Below are positions 32,495-44,313 of a stretch of 64,000 nt of DNA, one piece after another. The translations under genes and the position numbers were made by a program. Origin of the DNA: Prostheceraeus crozeri (Eukaryota; Platyhelminthes; Polycladida; Euryleptidae); the NCBI GenBank assembly GCA_907163375.1, contig CAJQUW010002169.1, forward strand, positions 1-64,000, read 5' to 3'. The stretch's first letter is position 1. Each line of letters opens with the position of its first letter. The notes under the pieces are model-generated. The model ran no database searches and was not told the DNA's origin. It saw only the letters and a program-made list of their open reading frames with translations.

Positions 32495-35400
32495 AATTGA
32501 AGTCGTCAGTAGAGCTGCGAAATTTGATTTTGCGTATCAGAATTGTTTTGTCAAAAACGTCGCCGTCCGGACCTTTACTCTCTTGGACAAGCCCAGCAGA
32601 GACCGCACCCCACATTATTCTGAAGAAACTAAGCAACTAACAAAATTCCTCAACTGAAAGAGGCAGAAAACAGAATTCCATCAATCCCTGGATCCAGCGC
32701 GGATTTAGACAATATTTAGTGAAACTGGAATAACAATTTTCCCTTACCGTCGACGCATATATGCCCAGACCTAGTATGAGCCCTGGTGTACCTCCAATAT
32801 CAGGAACGAGTACAACATCCGTTGAAATCTCTGTTGATTTCGGGAAATGCAGACCGTACAATATCTGGGGAGGCAGTGAAAAGGGTTCTCGATTACGAGA
32901 ACGAATAGGCCAACTATGCAGATGTGCAAGTACCTACTTCGAACAAGTTCTGCAGAGATTTTTGTAATCAATGATTTGTTTTACGGATTTATTGATTGAT
33001 TCATGCTACCAATGTCATCCTCAGTAAATAAAGAATCTATTATTATTAAGGATGCTTTAAGGTTTTTTTATACAGACCGTTTCCTAAATCGTTGCACAGC
33101 ACAAAAATTCCTGCGTGTTTTGTATAGACTATTCTCATCAAATGTAATCGCAAATTGATAACTAATTTCTAAATTGATTTACTTGGTCAGCAGGGACACT
33201 TGGTTTAGAAAACAGTGTGGTTTGCTTAAATAAATGAAGTAATGGGTGATGGTCTGTTTTGTTATTTTGAGATATCATGTTGTTGACCCTCTTATCACTC
33301 ACTGTCGTGTCATCATTGATGAGCTGCTCCTGTCGATCCATTTGTCGGACGCAGGCGTCAGCATTCCTACGGCGCAAAGAAAATGTTTTTGTTTATTGTC
33401 AACTGGTGCAGACGAGACAAGTCCTCCTCTGATCTGATATTAAAAATCTTCTGATCTCAAGTGAGGGAAATGATGACTGAACCAATGACTGAGTATGGTA
33501 ATGTTACAAATTTGAAGCCTGCCATTGAAAAGATGGGTACATACGAGTATTCTCGGAGCTGATTAGACAAGCATCCTTTTAAATCCAAACTAGAAAAACT
33601 CCAGCATTAATGCAACAAAATATATTGTTAAAAGTTGTCTGTTGTTGACCGCAGAAAACATTGCTTCATCCAACAAATAGCGCAAAATCAGGTAAAAGTA
33701 TAAGCTGAATGATATTGTGTCAAATGTTGTCGAAATTCGAAAAAATGAGAGCTGATCAAAGGCGCGATTCAGTGGTGAAAATCTTAATTTTCTATAATGT
33801 GAAACTTCGTCTGTAGGCATCGGTGAAGACAAAGGCTTTTGCAATCATACACATGTCAACAGAGTTACGAGTGGTGTTTCCATTACTTTCGAGTAGGCCA
33901 AATTTGAGATAGTGCTAACATTCGTGTACTTTGAGAGAACGAACAGGTAACCTATACATTTGATGACATATGAAGGAACTAGAGTGCAACTAGGAAATGA
34001 TTCTCTAGTTACAGAACAAATTCTACAAACGCCTGCTGATGATATACGTCCACTTGCTTGAGGTTTTCATAAATCGAAATGCAATGATGTAGCAGCTGAG
34101 AAGATTATCACTACAATGCAATCTGGGAGTATAACATGCAGATCTATCATCAAATGAGAAATTTTAGAAGGCTCATCGTATTCCTTTCAAGTACATTCCC
34201 TTTAAAAGCATGTAATTTCGTCTATTTTCCGTTATCACCCAAAGTTGCATTTACTCGTAATTATATTTTATTAGACACGTGGCATGCAGCAATGCCAATT
34301 ACATGCAGCAGCAGACAAACTATACTCATACGAAGTGAACAGTGAATTTAAGGAAAAATGTAAAAGCGAATTATGAAACAACTTAAGAAATACAAGTCTT
34401 CGAAGTATAGGCCTATGGGTTGAAGAAGTCAATTGTTTTCAATTCAACTGCCTTCATGAGAGTTCTTAGGAAATATGTTCTCTCTTACGAATTATCTAAC
34501 GACAAGGTTTCACAGTCGTAAGCACTTTTGCGTGTCTACCCTTGTCTACACCTGTGCACTACCATGAAGGTCCAACATTGTACGAGCGTATGCATCAAAT
34601 ATTGTTTTGCATACAAATCTCAAAACAGAAAAAATCTAATCTATTTGCATTTACAAAATAAAATAAAGTACAAAAGCTACGATGCATGGCTTGTGAGGAC
34701 GTGTCCAGAGGACTTTCGTCGGTTAGGCAAATAAACACCGCACAGGACACAGGTGTACACGTGCGATTCAACAATTGAATATGCATATATAATTGATGTA
34801 TATATTGATATTCCTATATCTCCTATTCCATATGATGGGCTGCGACACACATCCTTAGTTAAATTTAGAACAAAATTAAAGAAACTTCTCAATTCTCTGA
34901 AATGTAGGTCTAGAAGTAGGAATGTAAGTCTACACCGAGGCCTGCATGTAGGCTGGGTTATAGGCCCATATGTTTTTAGACAACCAATACAATCACTGTA
35001 GAAGTATCATTGACAAAATTTTGATGCTAGGATTCTTGCCTGGATTCGGTTGGGTTAAGATCCCAGTGGAAATTCCTCTTAGGATTATGCTGGACTACCA
35101 TGTCCACCGAGAACCATGCTGATTCAGTCTCTCGTTCAAATAGTTGTGAAAGAATATAATGGCACACTTCGTGGGAATTCATGTTTGGACCCTTTCATTG
35201 CCCTCACAAACAGAGACTCTGAACATTTCACCTCCAACTTTGCATGACTGGTCACCATTATCTCATGAAGTGGTTGTGACTGATTGTATTTTAGTGTCTT
35301 CTAATTCTATTCTTTCATTTGACAGTGCAGCAGTAAGTAGGTCGACTACATGACAGAATGAGTTGAATTTTACATTGCCATTGGAAAAGGCATCCAACAT

Positions 35401-36962
35401 GACGTGATGACATGTTCTGAACGTAAAAGGAAATACTGGGTTATGACTTTTTGCATATTTTCCAAATTGCGTCCAATCGGATTTGACTCACCAGTCACGC
35501 TGCATTTCAATATTATTTTAGATAAAGCATGAGTTCTTTGTCAAATTGACACAGCAACTATTTACATTGATAGATTAGAGAATGAGCAACAGCAAGGGAA
35601 AGGTATTATATAAGAGATCTGTCACTTTAGCACACACATGGCACTAAAATATTTGCGAAAATTTAAATAAGCAAAACGGCTTTGTAATAAATATGTATAT
35701 GATTTAAACAAACACAGTGAAAATCTGACATCGCTTCCAAAGAGCGTTTTTTTCGTTGGAAAGAAAGTAAATCAGCAAGTAGCTTTCCTACACATGCACA
35801 TTTACTCCCAGATCAATGTAGTTTATCTTCATATTGCCTTTTGGCTCCATGTTTTGATGTTCTCGATTTTATTGTCCAACACACTAAACTCGGATCTTTT
35901 GTTAATCTTTTTGTTTGTCAAATTAAGAGCAAAATAATTGACATGATTCCTTAAAAATATAATTGTGGTAATCCATGGATCAAGCTGATGGGGAAACAAA
36001 CTTGCCAGAAATAAATTTTTACCATTTTGATCCCAAGTGGTGCAGAGAACACCGTAAATATATATAATTTTTACATAATATCCACTAAATGAGATCAGTC
36101 GGTTGATGAAGCCTCTTTTTTGTATAAGATTGATACTGCAGACAATGTTGCAGATGTTTTGACTTATTTGCGGTCAATGCAACCCTTCAGTACATCCGCA
36201 CTCCCATTTTTTTAAAAAAACTAACATATCCCTTTTTCAGTGTTTTTTCAATGTACAGAGGAGAATAGTTCATCAGACTAGCTAAAAAATCTGGCTATAT
36301 CTGCCCAAGCTATGCTATTTTTGATGTGCACTTCCGAACTCAACAACAGAACCATTGTTTTGGAGAAATATGCAAAAATATTACATCTTGATGGTGCAGA
36401 GACAGGATTTAAATACAAAATTTTCGATTTCAAGTCATGATTAAGACCATTTATCATGCTCAGATTGCAAAACGAGCTACATATTCGGTTTCTATGCCTA
36501 ATGATACATAATATAACGTCATAAACTCAAAAAAAATTTGGACGATCTTGTCGACCCTCATCCATATTTCTCGTTTATTCTAGTATGCCCGACAACCCTA
36601 TTTTCTTGGTTGAAAATCGGAGATATATATAATCTTCGATATATATTATTTTATGAATTTCTTCTGATGACACTTTCGGTGAAAAAATGTCATAGGAGCA
36701 TGAACATTGGTAGAAAATGCGATGTTCCACAAAATTTCATCGTCCAATTTTGCCAAATAAAGTGGCAATCCGCGATTTTTGCCTGTAGGAAAAATGTCAA
36801 ATTTTTAGAACAAGTGATGTTTCATGAGCTCCAATCATCATCCCAATGAATTTTAGTGCATTTCCAAGGTTAACCCGAAGTTTTGGCACCTCTCGAGTTG
36901 ATCTTCATACTCAACTCCGCATTTGAAAAATTCGACTTTTTTAGTGGAGCTGAGACAGGAGA

Positions 36963-37013
36963 TATATATATATATATCTATAATATATATATAATATATA
37001 ATATATAATATAT

Positions 37014-37063
<50 letters not shown>
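36963..37063. repeat. (TA)n microsatellite, imperfect
   Basis: About 100 bp of TA repeats with CTATAA interruptions. Forms the right flank of the 30209-36962 element. Confidence 0.95.
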
Positions 37064-37065
<2 letters not shown>

Positions 37066-37074
37066 GGAATATAC

Positions 37075-40000
37075 CTTTTCCAATTAATTTGGTCAACGAG
37101 ACAAAATTTCCATTGAATTTGGTTTCATCACCATTTAAACTGGTCATTACTATACAACAAGTTGAACGATAGGAATTAAAGTCAAATTTCAAAATAATTA
37201 ACGTTGAGATGCATGTGAATTTATTGACAACATTTTATTCATTCTACGTGTACATCTGCAACTGAATTTCACATTATGTCGTGGCCACTAGTGTTTCCTA
37301 ATGATAAACAACAATTGATGAATGCGCTCAGTGAATCAAAAGACTGGATAGGGTTGACCGAGATGATAAACATGAAGAGACAGGCCGTAAACAACGTTAT
37401 CAAAAGTTCAAAGAAAAAGGCCTATTCGAAGCATTGTCGTGAGGTGGACATCTTCCAAGGAAAATTAATGATGCGATGGAAAACGAGCTGATACGATGCG
37501 TGGAAGAAGAGCCTACCGTTACTCTAGTAGAAATGAAAGTGAGATTTAGAACTGAACATCCAGAAATGCCAATTGTATCGATGTAGACCATTAGCAGAAT
37601 GTTAGAGTGTGAACTGATATCTAATAAAGACATTCAAACCGTTCCACTACAGTGGATCGATGCAACTAATAAAGACATTCAAACCGTTCCAGTGCAGTGG
37701 AACGATGCAATCACAGAGAATCTTCTCAGTGGATGATGGCGCACAGCTCTCGAACAGAGAACTTTATTTTTATGGATGAATTTGGTTTCAACATTTGTGC
37801 AACCAGGACCGAAGGGTGTTCGAGAATTGGAGATCGAGCGGTGATGACTGTCACCCCAAAATGGACAAAATGTAACCTTGTGTATAGCAATTAGTCATCA
37901 TTTGGGATTCGTGTATTTACGATTGATTATTGCTGGTCGTACAAGGGAAAAATTCCTGATAATGACAAGTGAGATCGACGCATTGGCAGAACAGCCATTC
38001 TTTTTATTGCTGGATAATGCTCGAAGTCATGGTGATCCACCAGCATTGAGTGAAGACCAGAAAATCCGTTTCTTAACAAAACAGTCACCCTATTTGAATG
38101 CGGCAGAGATGGTGGGATCATGCGTGAAGGCAGCAGTTAAAATTAGGCTTTCAGATCCCAGTATTCAAGTCGAGATACGGACTTCAGCTCCCGAGCTATC
38201 GCTATATCGACATCGCTTCAATGTTCTCATGAGAGAAAAGAGTCGTTGCCTGAAGTAACGAAAAAAATGCTTGAAATGGCACAATCACACATTTCGCTAG
38301 TTCTCCAAATGCCTTGATCTTGAGGACATTGATGACTGACATTTTTACTTGCTGTGTTATTTGATGAATCAGCTGTGTTTATGATTGTTGAATGAAAGTC
38401 GTCAGATACTGGCAATTATTATAAGTTATTACCTTTCTAAACCGGCGCTGACATCAGATTCTAAATAAATTCGATCGACTGAATTATTTGGGACTAGCTA
38501 CGACCAATTTGAATAGAAATGAGACCAAATTCAATGGAATATCGTACTTCATTCAGTCCAAAGAAATCCAATCGATCAAATCAAATGGGAATTTTGTCTC
38601 GTTGACCAAATTACATGTAAATGGAAAACGGAAGATGTGATCTCTCAAGTGACTTATTTCAGGAACATCTATGATCAATGTAAGATATCTAAGGGACGTT
38701 CAACTCTCATACCATGTACTGGACTGGAGGCCAGTGTCTTTGGTAGATTCAATTAATGACGGTTGCTTGTGCACATTTGCATAAAACCGTGAAACAAGTT
38801 GTAAACAATTATCCAGTACTCTAATACGCTCAGTCATGCAGGGAATCTAGTGAAAGAAGATTCTGGATCAGTCAAGAAGTGACTACAGAATTACAGAACT
38901 CCCGTAACAATAAGCAACTGTCAGTAACAGCTGCAATATCAACTGCTAGTGATTGAAATTGTTCACCTACGGCACGTAGCATCAATGGCTATTGGTGTGG
39001 CTTCTGTACATTTTTTACATGCTTTGCGAAAATCGATTCAGTAGTGCTTTTTCGGAGAATTGTGGACTCTTTCTGGAAAATTTTTGAAAATCTATTTCCT
39101 TTGCTCAAAGCAGTCATGGATTAAGTGATAACTGATCAGTAATGATCTGACTTGCTACTACAATCATTGCAGCAATATATCCCATGCCTTATTCATTGTT
39201 ATTGGCTACAAGTAAAATACATGATTAAAATCTAAAGAAAATTTACTGATGATGCAATCAGAAATGAACAACGAACAAAAAAACAAATTGAAACGTTAAA
39301 AATTGATAATAGTTTGATTGGTATAACAAATGAAAATGCTAAAAGTTAGGGAAGAGTTGTTTGAATTCATTCTTTCGGAAGATCATTTATCAAGATTTAG
39401 ATGGAGAAGAGCAACCAGTGTTGTCTTTCCAAGTGCGCCTCCTAGTAATGAGTGGTTACCGATGTCAATATATTTTTATCCCTCATTAAGCATCTCGTGA
39501 GTATAGAGCATCATCTGTGAGGATGCCTTCAATTTATAATCAAACTCCAAGGAACAAATAAAATGTGATCATGATGTCAGTGATTCATAAAATGCGAAGG
39601 TTATATCGAATAAAAAGCAAACCAAGCGGTGGTGATTGGTGACTTTCCACAATTTTAAGGGCCTACCGTATTGGGCGATTCAGGAACAGCATTGATAAGG
39701 ATTTAAGTTGATTACGAAATCCGTATAAATTTCGTCGGTGAATATGAAACATTCGTGCATCACTGTGAAAAAAGTGGCCATCAATTTTCGTTTAATGAAA
39801 GTTGAGGAATACAAGGACAGAAATAAATCACAGATGTTTCATCGCTTCAATGCTCATGAATTCTCGAATAAAGTCGACCAGTGGTCCAAATTATTATACA
39901 GAAGTTGGTTTTAGATAAGACAATGGGAAAATCAATGAAAATAGAAGGTCACAATTTATTTGAAATTAACCACCGATGATACGCTTGTATCTGTACATGT

Positions 40001-40295
40001 GCACTGCACAGATTCTTCCGACAATTTCTCTGCAAGACTGGGCCGGGCGTATTAATTAGCATGTTCAGCAATCAATTCAGCTGAATTCTGATGTACTTCA
40101 CAATAAGGAAGTGAATTGTTTGCCATTTGGTCCATGGTTTTATCCAGATACACACTATCGTCATCAATCAAATTTATCGAATTCCTCCAGTCCAGTACAT
40201 GGTATGGGAGTTGAACGTCCCTTAGATATCGTATATTAATCATAGATGTCCCTGCTAATTTCAATGGAAATCTGGCCAAATTAAATGGGAAAAGG
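37075..40295. mobile_element. IS630/Tc1-like element, TA-flanked, with duplicated ends
   Basis: CCTTTTCCAATTAATTTGGT at 37075 is mirrored by the complement of CCTTTTCCCATTTAATTTGG ending at 40295, both flanked by TA. A further inverted copy of the left end (AATTTTGTCTCGTTGACC and neighbours) lies at 38510-38637. From there a second inverted pair runs 38660-38745 against 40185-40262, sharing GATATCTAAGGGACGTTCAA. This reads as a transposase-bearing part (37075-38637) joined to a fold-back part (38638-40295), perhaps two related elements inserted side by side. Confidence 0.65.
37276..38258 (+). pseudogene. IS630/Tc1-like DDE transposase pseudogene
   Basis: Begins MSWPLVFPNDKQQLMNALSE, then GLTEMINMKRQAVNNVIK (helix-turn-helix). 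The catalytic part shows FIFMDEFGFN (first Asp), FLLLDNARSHGDPPA (second Asp) and SPYLNAAEMVGS (the Glu). By my count 30 residues separate the last two. It ends in a basic C-terminus near 38258. The segments lie in different frames and an in-frame stop falls after IVSM near 37585, so the gene is broken. SRIGDRAVM and the CIAISHHLG strand after the first Asp are typical of this superfamily. Confidence 0.75.
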
Positions 40296-40691
40296 TAGAT
40301 AATGACTACGTTTCTTAAAAACGATACACAACCTGCATTTGATCGTAGATATTTGATACAGTGTCTTGAACAGCATTAATGTTGATATCTACGTGATCTT
40401 CAGAGATCGATTTCTCGAAACGTAGATTTTAAAATTACGCGAGTTTGCCTTGTGAAATCAAATTTTCCACTGCATCGTTTGAAGTGCACACGCATCCAAT
40501 CATTGGATCATCTGCACCATCCCTCATAAGAAAACGTGAGACTACAAGCGCATCAGCTTCATCTTTTCATTCTGTTTCATAAAAAAATTATATCTTTCCT
40601 TACATAAAAAGTGGTTAAGTGGTACGCGGCGAACGTGTAAGATTTCAAGCGGTACTGAGACATTAAAAGGTTGGGAACCACTTCACTAAAG

Positions 40692-42077
40692 GTTACCTTA
40701 ACCTGTTGACGATTGAGGGCAGTGAAGGAGGATTGTCCCACCCTTTACTTGCCTGCAAGGTTGTGTGCTTTGGAGGGCAAAGTGTATGTAAAAGATATTG
40801 ATCTTCATCACGAGATTGCATAGATAGCGGCAATGGTTAGACAAATATAAGCAAGCAATTTTAGGGCAAAGTTACGTGGCAAGTGTAGGTGTGGCGCTTG
40901 GTCGTACATTAATTCTTCAATACCCAGTCTAGTTTAAGATGTCTAAAACGGATGGATACGTTGAAGATTTTGCTCTCTGATTAGGCACATCTTTATACAT
41001 CAAAGTTTTGTAATGAATATAGCCTTTTTAAATCGAAGAGAGCAGCATCACCATTAATGATGTCCTGAATTTTGAAATTGCACGAACATTGAGAATTTAT
41101 CACATTATTAGTTGCATTAATTTGTTATATTCTGAAAAATACTTCTTTGATATTTTTTCTTTGCAGCTCAGTTATTTCGCTCATATTCTTAACAAACTCA
41201 AATGTCACCTTGAAACTTGCAATGAAGTCATTGAATCCAACACCTTTGTGAACTGAATCTTTTCTGTCATGAATTTATCATTACAAACCCTGAATCGTTG
41301 AGTGATTATTCATAATTTCATATAACATTATTATGCAGATTTCTTCCCCGACATTAGATTGATATTAGAAAGAGGAGAATAATAATTTCCATCATTGCAA
41401 CTCATTCCATTGAGATGAAGATCACATCAAGATGCTTTTTAATAACACTGCCATTATAGTAAGATCTGGGACCAATTCTGTGAAATACGACTTGTAATTA
41501 CAATGCATAGGAAGAGTGAGAGAATGATTATGCCAGAGAATATCATAGAAATTGCAACAATGAAATCCTTACATGAAATTCTTTGATTTCATGCAATACA
41601 CAGTGGTTCAACAAATGCATTCGAAATAAGTCAAAAGACCTTCAATTCGATCAAAAGCAGTCCCCCACATACGTGGTTCTTAACTTTATTTCGGTCATTC
41701 ATGTCGCAACTCAGCATTCATTTCGCTGGAGTAAATTTCTATTTCAAGTGTACTTCAACATAATATTCGTCGTAGAATATTCTGAAATACACAATTGCTA
41801 GGAGTTCACCATACCAAATTCGGAGTCCAACTGTGTATTATTACAATTGTTACAGAATTTATTGCTCATAAAATCGAAATTTGCACGTCGCAAAGCAGAC
41901 TGAGTTTGCAGAAACAATGTGCAGATTATTTGCACTCTTAAAGTCAATAAAAAATCTAGAGACTTTCGGTGTTCTCCCCAATTTACAGTTAACAGGATGT
42001 TCGCAAGATAAAACTGAGGTAGGACTAGCATCTTCTCGTGAGGGACATCTTCGGCATGTGGTCTCGTCTTCCCTCAA
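40692..42077. other. Intergenic, no gene recognised
   Basis: About 1.4 kb right of the hAT shell. Short open frames only. Confidence 0.5.
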
Positions 42078-42790
42078 GCAGGGGTTATCAGAAATTAATT
42101 GCATTGCAATTAATGGGTCACAATCAATTGATTGCTGTCGTGAAAATTGCATTTAAGTGATTGGTGTCATCGAATAATTGCAGTGAATTGATTGATTGTG
42201 TTGTAATGGGGAGGTTTGCTTGCAATGCAGTCACCACTCACCATAGCAGGAAAAATATCCCACATACAGTGATTTACTAAACTTACAAAGCATGTTCACA
42301 ACTGATTGCTTTCAGGATTTTCATCAGGAACTATATAATGCATCAAATATTTGGTATCTCTATATAACAATACTTCTTTGATAGCTTTTAAATCTCTAGT
42401 TTATGTCCTGTCATATGCTCGTGTGATTATTCACTCCATTGCTTCAATAATTGATTATCACTTTACTTATGATGCTAAGTCTGCAATAAAAAGTATTTAC
42501 ATTAAATTAAGAACGTAATCAACCTGTAATTATGTATTTCATGTAATGCGTCTACTCAGTCACTATCCAAATTGATAATAAGCCATTATACTACCTGCAA
42601 AGTATGTGGGCCTATGTAACCTAATTCGTTAAATAATAGTGAAAAATTCAAAATCAAGAATTGGTTCACTCAAGCGATAGCAATAAACAATTGCAATTAA
42701 TTTATTGCTTCTTACGGCCATTAACATTAATCGATTCCTTTCCTAAAAATAATTCAATTAATTTTTGATATAAAAGAGCCTGGGGTGACA
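42078..42790. mobile_element. AT-rich non-autonomous element with TTAATTGCA-rich ends
   Basis: GGGGTTATCAGAAATTAATT near 42082 is loosely mirrored by the complement of CTTTTATATCAAAAATTAAT near 42780. Both ends are rich in ATTGCAATTAAT and ATTGATTG words. A related end segment occurs at 48585-48720 (complement GGATATCAAAAATTAATTGC). This points to a dispersed family, possibly hAT-like because of the CAGGGGTTATC start. No target duplication confirmed. Confidence 0.4.
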
Positions 42791-42924
42791 CTGAAACTAG
42801 AAATGCACTCGTCCACTCGACCAGTTCTGGACTTGATGAAAGTGACGTAATTGTATTTTCTCTCATCACTTATTTGACACAATATCTGATGAAAGAATTG
42901 ATTCAGTGTGAATTTGTATTTCAG

Positions 42925-43099
42925 GAATGTAATGTCGCAATATAGTTCAATTATCTGTTCACCTAATCATGAAGACCGATTTATGTTGTGTTCTCCGCGT
43001 GGAATTCAGCTTTGGCAGACAACAAACTCAAATGCTATCGCGCAATCAACTGGAAATCAGCAAATATTGAGCAAGAATGTAGTTGCTCATAAGATAAAG
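42925..43099 (+). CDS. MIOS: MIOS-like exon 1 (contains start codon)
   Basis: Acceptor TTGTATTTCAG at 42914-42924, ATG at 42932-42934, donor GTAATAG at 43100. 56 codons, ends in phase 0. Confidence 0.72.
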
Positions 43100-43539
43100 G
43101 TAATAGATTCCTTAGTAGAGTAAATTTCCTTAATCGTTGCTTGTGCTCCTGTAATTGCTTTCATGACATGGACAAGAGAATGAGTAGACCTCCGTTGTCT
43201 ATGTTTCACGATGATACGCATTACTAAATACTTTTCTGAGTAGTAGTGATATTTCGTATTATTTGGATTGTTGATTTAAATTATCAATAAGTCTTCATGT
43301 CTTTTTTCAGGAGAAACATCTAACAGATACGACATCGGCATTTGCTTGGTATCCAACGGGAGATGGCACCGGATCCACTTCTGACAATATTGTCGCGGTT
43401 GATATGAACAGCAGAGTTTCATTAATCAATCTTGGCGATAGCTCGTCTTCCGATCTGTTTGAGCTTAGCGGAACAAAATCTGCAAGGCCAACCAGCTTCT
43501 TGCAATGGAATCCATTCAGGAAAGATCTCTTGGCTCAAG
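42925..43539 (+). CDS. MIOS: MIOS-like WD40 protein of GATOR2, first two coding exons
   Basis: MIOS (Missing oocyte) is a beta-propeller subunit of the GATOR2 complex, which relays amino-acid sufficiency to TORC1 at the lysosome. Exon 1 (42925-43099) has its ATG at 42932 and gives MSQYSSIICSPNHEDRFMLC, SPRGIQLWQT (human MIOS: WAPHHVDRFVVC, ELSLYHVE). Exon 2 (43311-43539) gives FAWYPTGDG, NIVAVDMNSRVSLINLGD, SARPTSFLQWNPFRKDLLAQ (human LLAVGQANGRVVLTSLGQ, NTLAWNPLDSNWLAAG). Donors are GTAATA and GTAGGG; exon 2 ends in phase 1. The acceptor just before the ATG implies an untranslated exon upstream. The next exon (expected to start near LDKHR) was not found up to 49.6 kb, so intron 2 is either very long or the gene is cut by rearrangement. 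Confidence 0.72.
43311..43539 (+). CDS. MIOS: MIOS-like exon 2
   Basis: Acceptor CTTTTTTCAG ending 43310, donor GTAGGG at 43540. 76 codons plus one base, containing the QWNPFRKDLLAQ blade motif. Confidence 0.75.
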
Positions 43540-43772
43540 GTAGGGTTTGAATATCATTGCTCTGTGACATTTTCTCATCGCTTATGCTTACCTTGCTTTC
43601 GCATCTTGAGTCCATTTGCTCCAATGTCATTGGGTCAGACCACAGAGTAAGTACATTAGGAGGAGTGGCAACTCAGTATTAATTAAATCACCAATGTACA
43701 TGCGGTTTCGATTTTTGAATGAACTCGAGTTGAGACCCGAGTTCATGACTTAATTAAAATGCCTCTTAGTAA

Positions 43773-44177
43773 ATGCTTATTGCTTTTGATATCCAACAAG
43801 TTTCATACTACTTATATAGAAGTACCAAATCGCTAGTATCTAAACACAGACCTGAGCCTGCTAAGGTCTTGGGCTCCGTCTACCAGATCAGTTGCTATGA
43901 GGAAAGCTGCGGATGGAGATACGTGGGCGAAACTCAGCGACCAATTGAGCAGCGGAAAAAGAAGCATTTGCGGTCAATCCGCAAAATGGACGTGTTGCGT
44001 TCTGAGGTAGCGCAGCATTCAATGTCGACACAACATCCCATCTCTTTGGATAGTATGACCATCATCGACAGAGAGCCAGTATGGAACAAGCGGATGGTGA
44101 AAGAATCCTTCTGGACTCATAAGCTTGGTTCCTGCAATAAAGTGAAGCACTCTCTAAGTGATGCTTGGAAGTTTTAG
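43773..44177 (+). mobile_element. Penelope-like retroelement fragment, GIY-YIG endonuclease end
   Basis: The open stretch contains GSVYQISCYEESCGWRYVGE then TQRPIEQRKKKHLRSI: the GIY-YIG nuclease core with the VYxIxC...C...YVGET.R signature used by Penelope-like elements, downstream of their reverse transcriptase. Only this 3' domain is present. It ends at DAWKF near 44177. It lies between the MIOS exons and the TTAA-flanked element. Confidence 0.75.
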
Positions 44178-44313
44178 GGTGGAATGCACATCTTCGTGTT
44201 AAGTAATCAGCGATAAGTAAATTGATCAATGTTAGTTAATCGAAGATTAGATTTAACTGCTGAACAAATGTTTGCCATATGCACATGTCTCGAAGTAGCT
44301 AACGACTTGTTAA

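Larger units (their letters stand above)
30209..36962. mobile_element. 6.75-kb element inserted in (TA)n, 20-bp inverted ends, subterminal motif array
   Basis: TCTCCTGTCTCAGCACCAC at 30209 is mirrored with one difference at 36944-36962. TA flanks both sides, and both flanks are (TA)n tracts, so the element sits inside a TA microsatellite. An array of a 15-bp motif lies next to the left end. One clean copy occurs near the right end (36393). The interior has only short open frames and a nested palindromic MITE (32292-32494). No transposase was recognised, so it is either non-autonomous or of a family I cannot identify. Confidence 0.6.
27889..40683. mobile_element. hAT-type shell, 8-bp target duplication, expanded by nested insertions
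   Basis: CAGAGGTTCCCAACCT at 27889 is matched inverted by AGGTTGGGAACCACTT ending at 40683. The 8-bp CACTAAAG flanks both ends (27881-27888 and 40684-40691). CAGNGGTTCCCAACC ends with 8-bp duplications are a hAT hallmark. Subterminal words (GCGCGTACCAC on the left, GTGGTACGCGGC on the right) also mirror. The original element is probably only about 27889-28385 plus 40296-40683. The remainder is later insertions: a Crypton-type element, a (TA)n-associated element and an IS630-like element. No hAT transposase seen. Confidence 0.85.

Noticed and set aside
36853-37192. Frames made of IYIYIY runs
   Set aside because: Pure (TA)n microsatellite.
43773-44177. Further MIOS exon
   Set aside because: The frame encodes a GIY-YIG nuclease of the Penelope type, not a WD40 blade.
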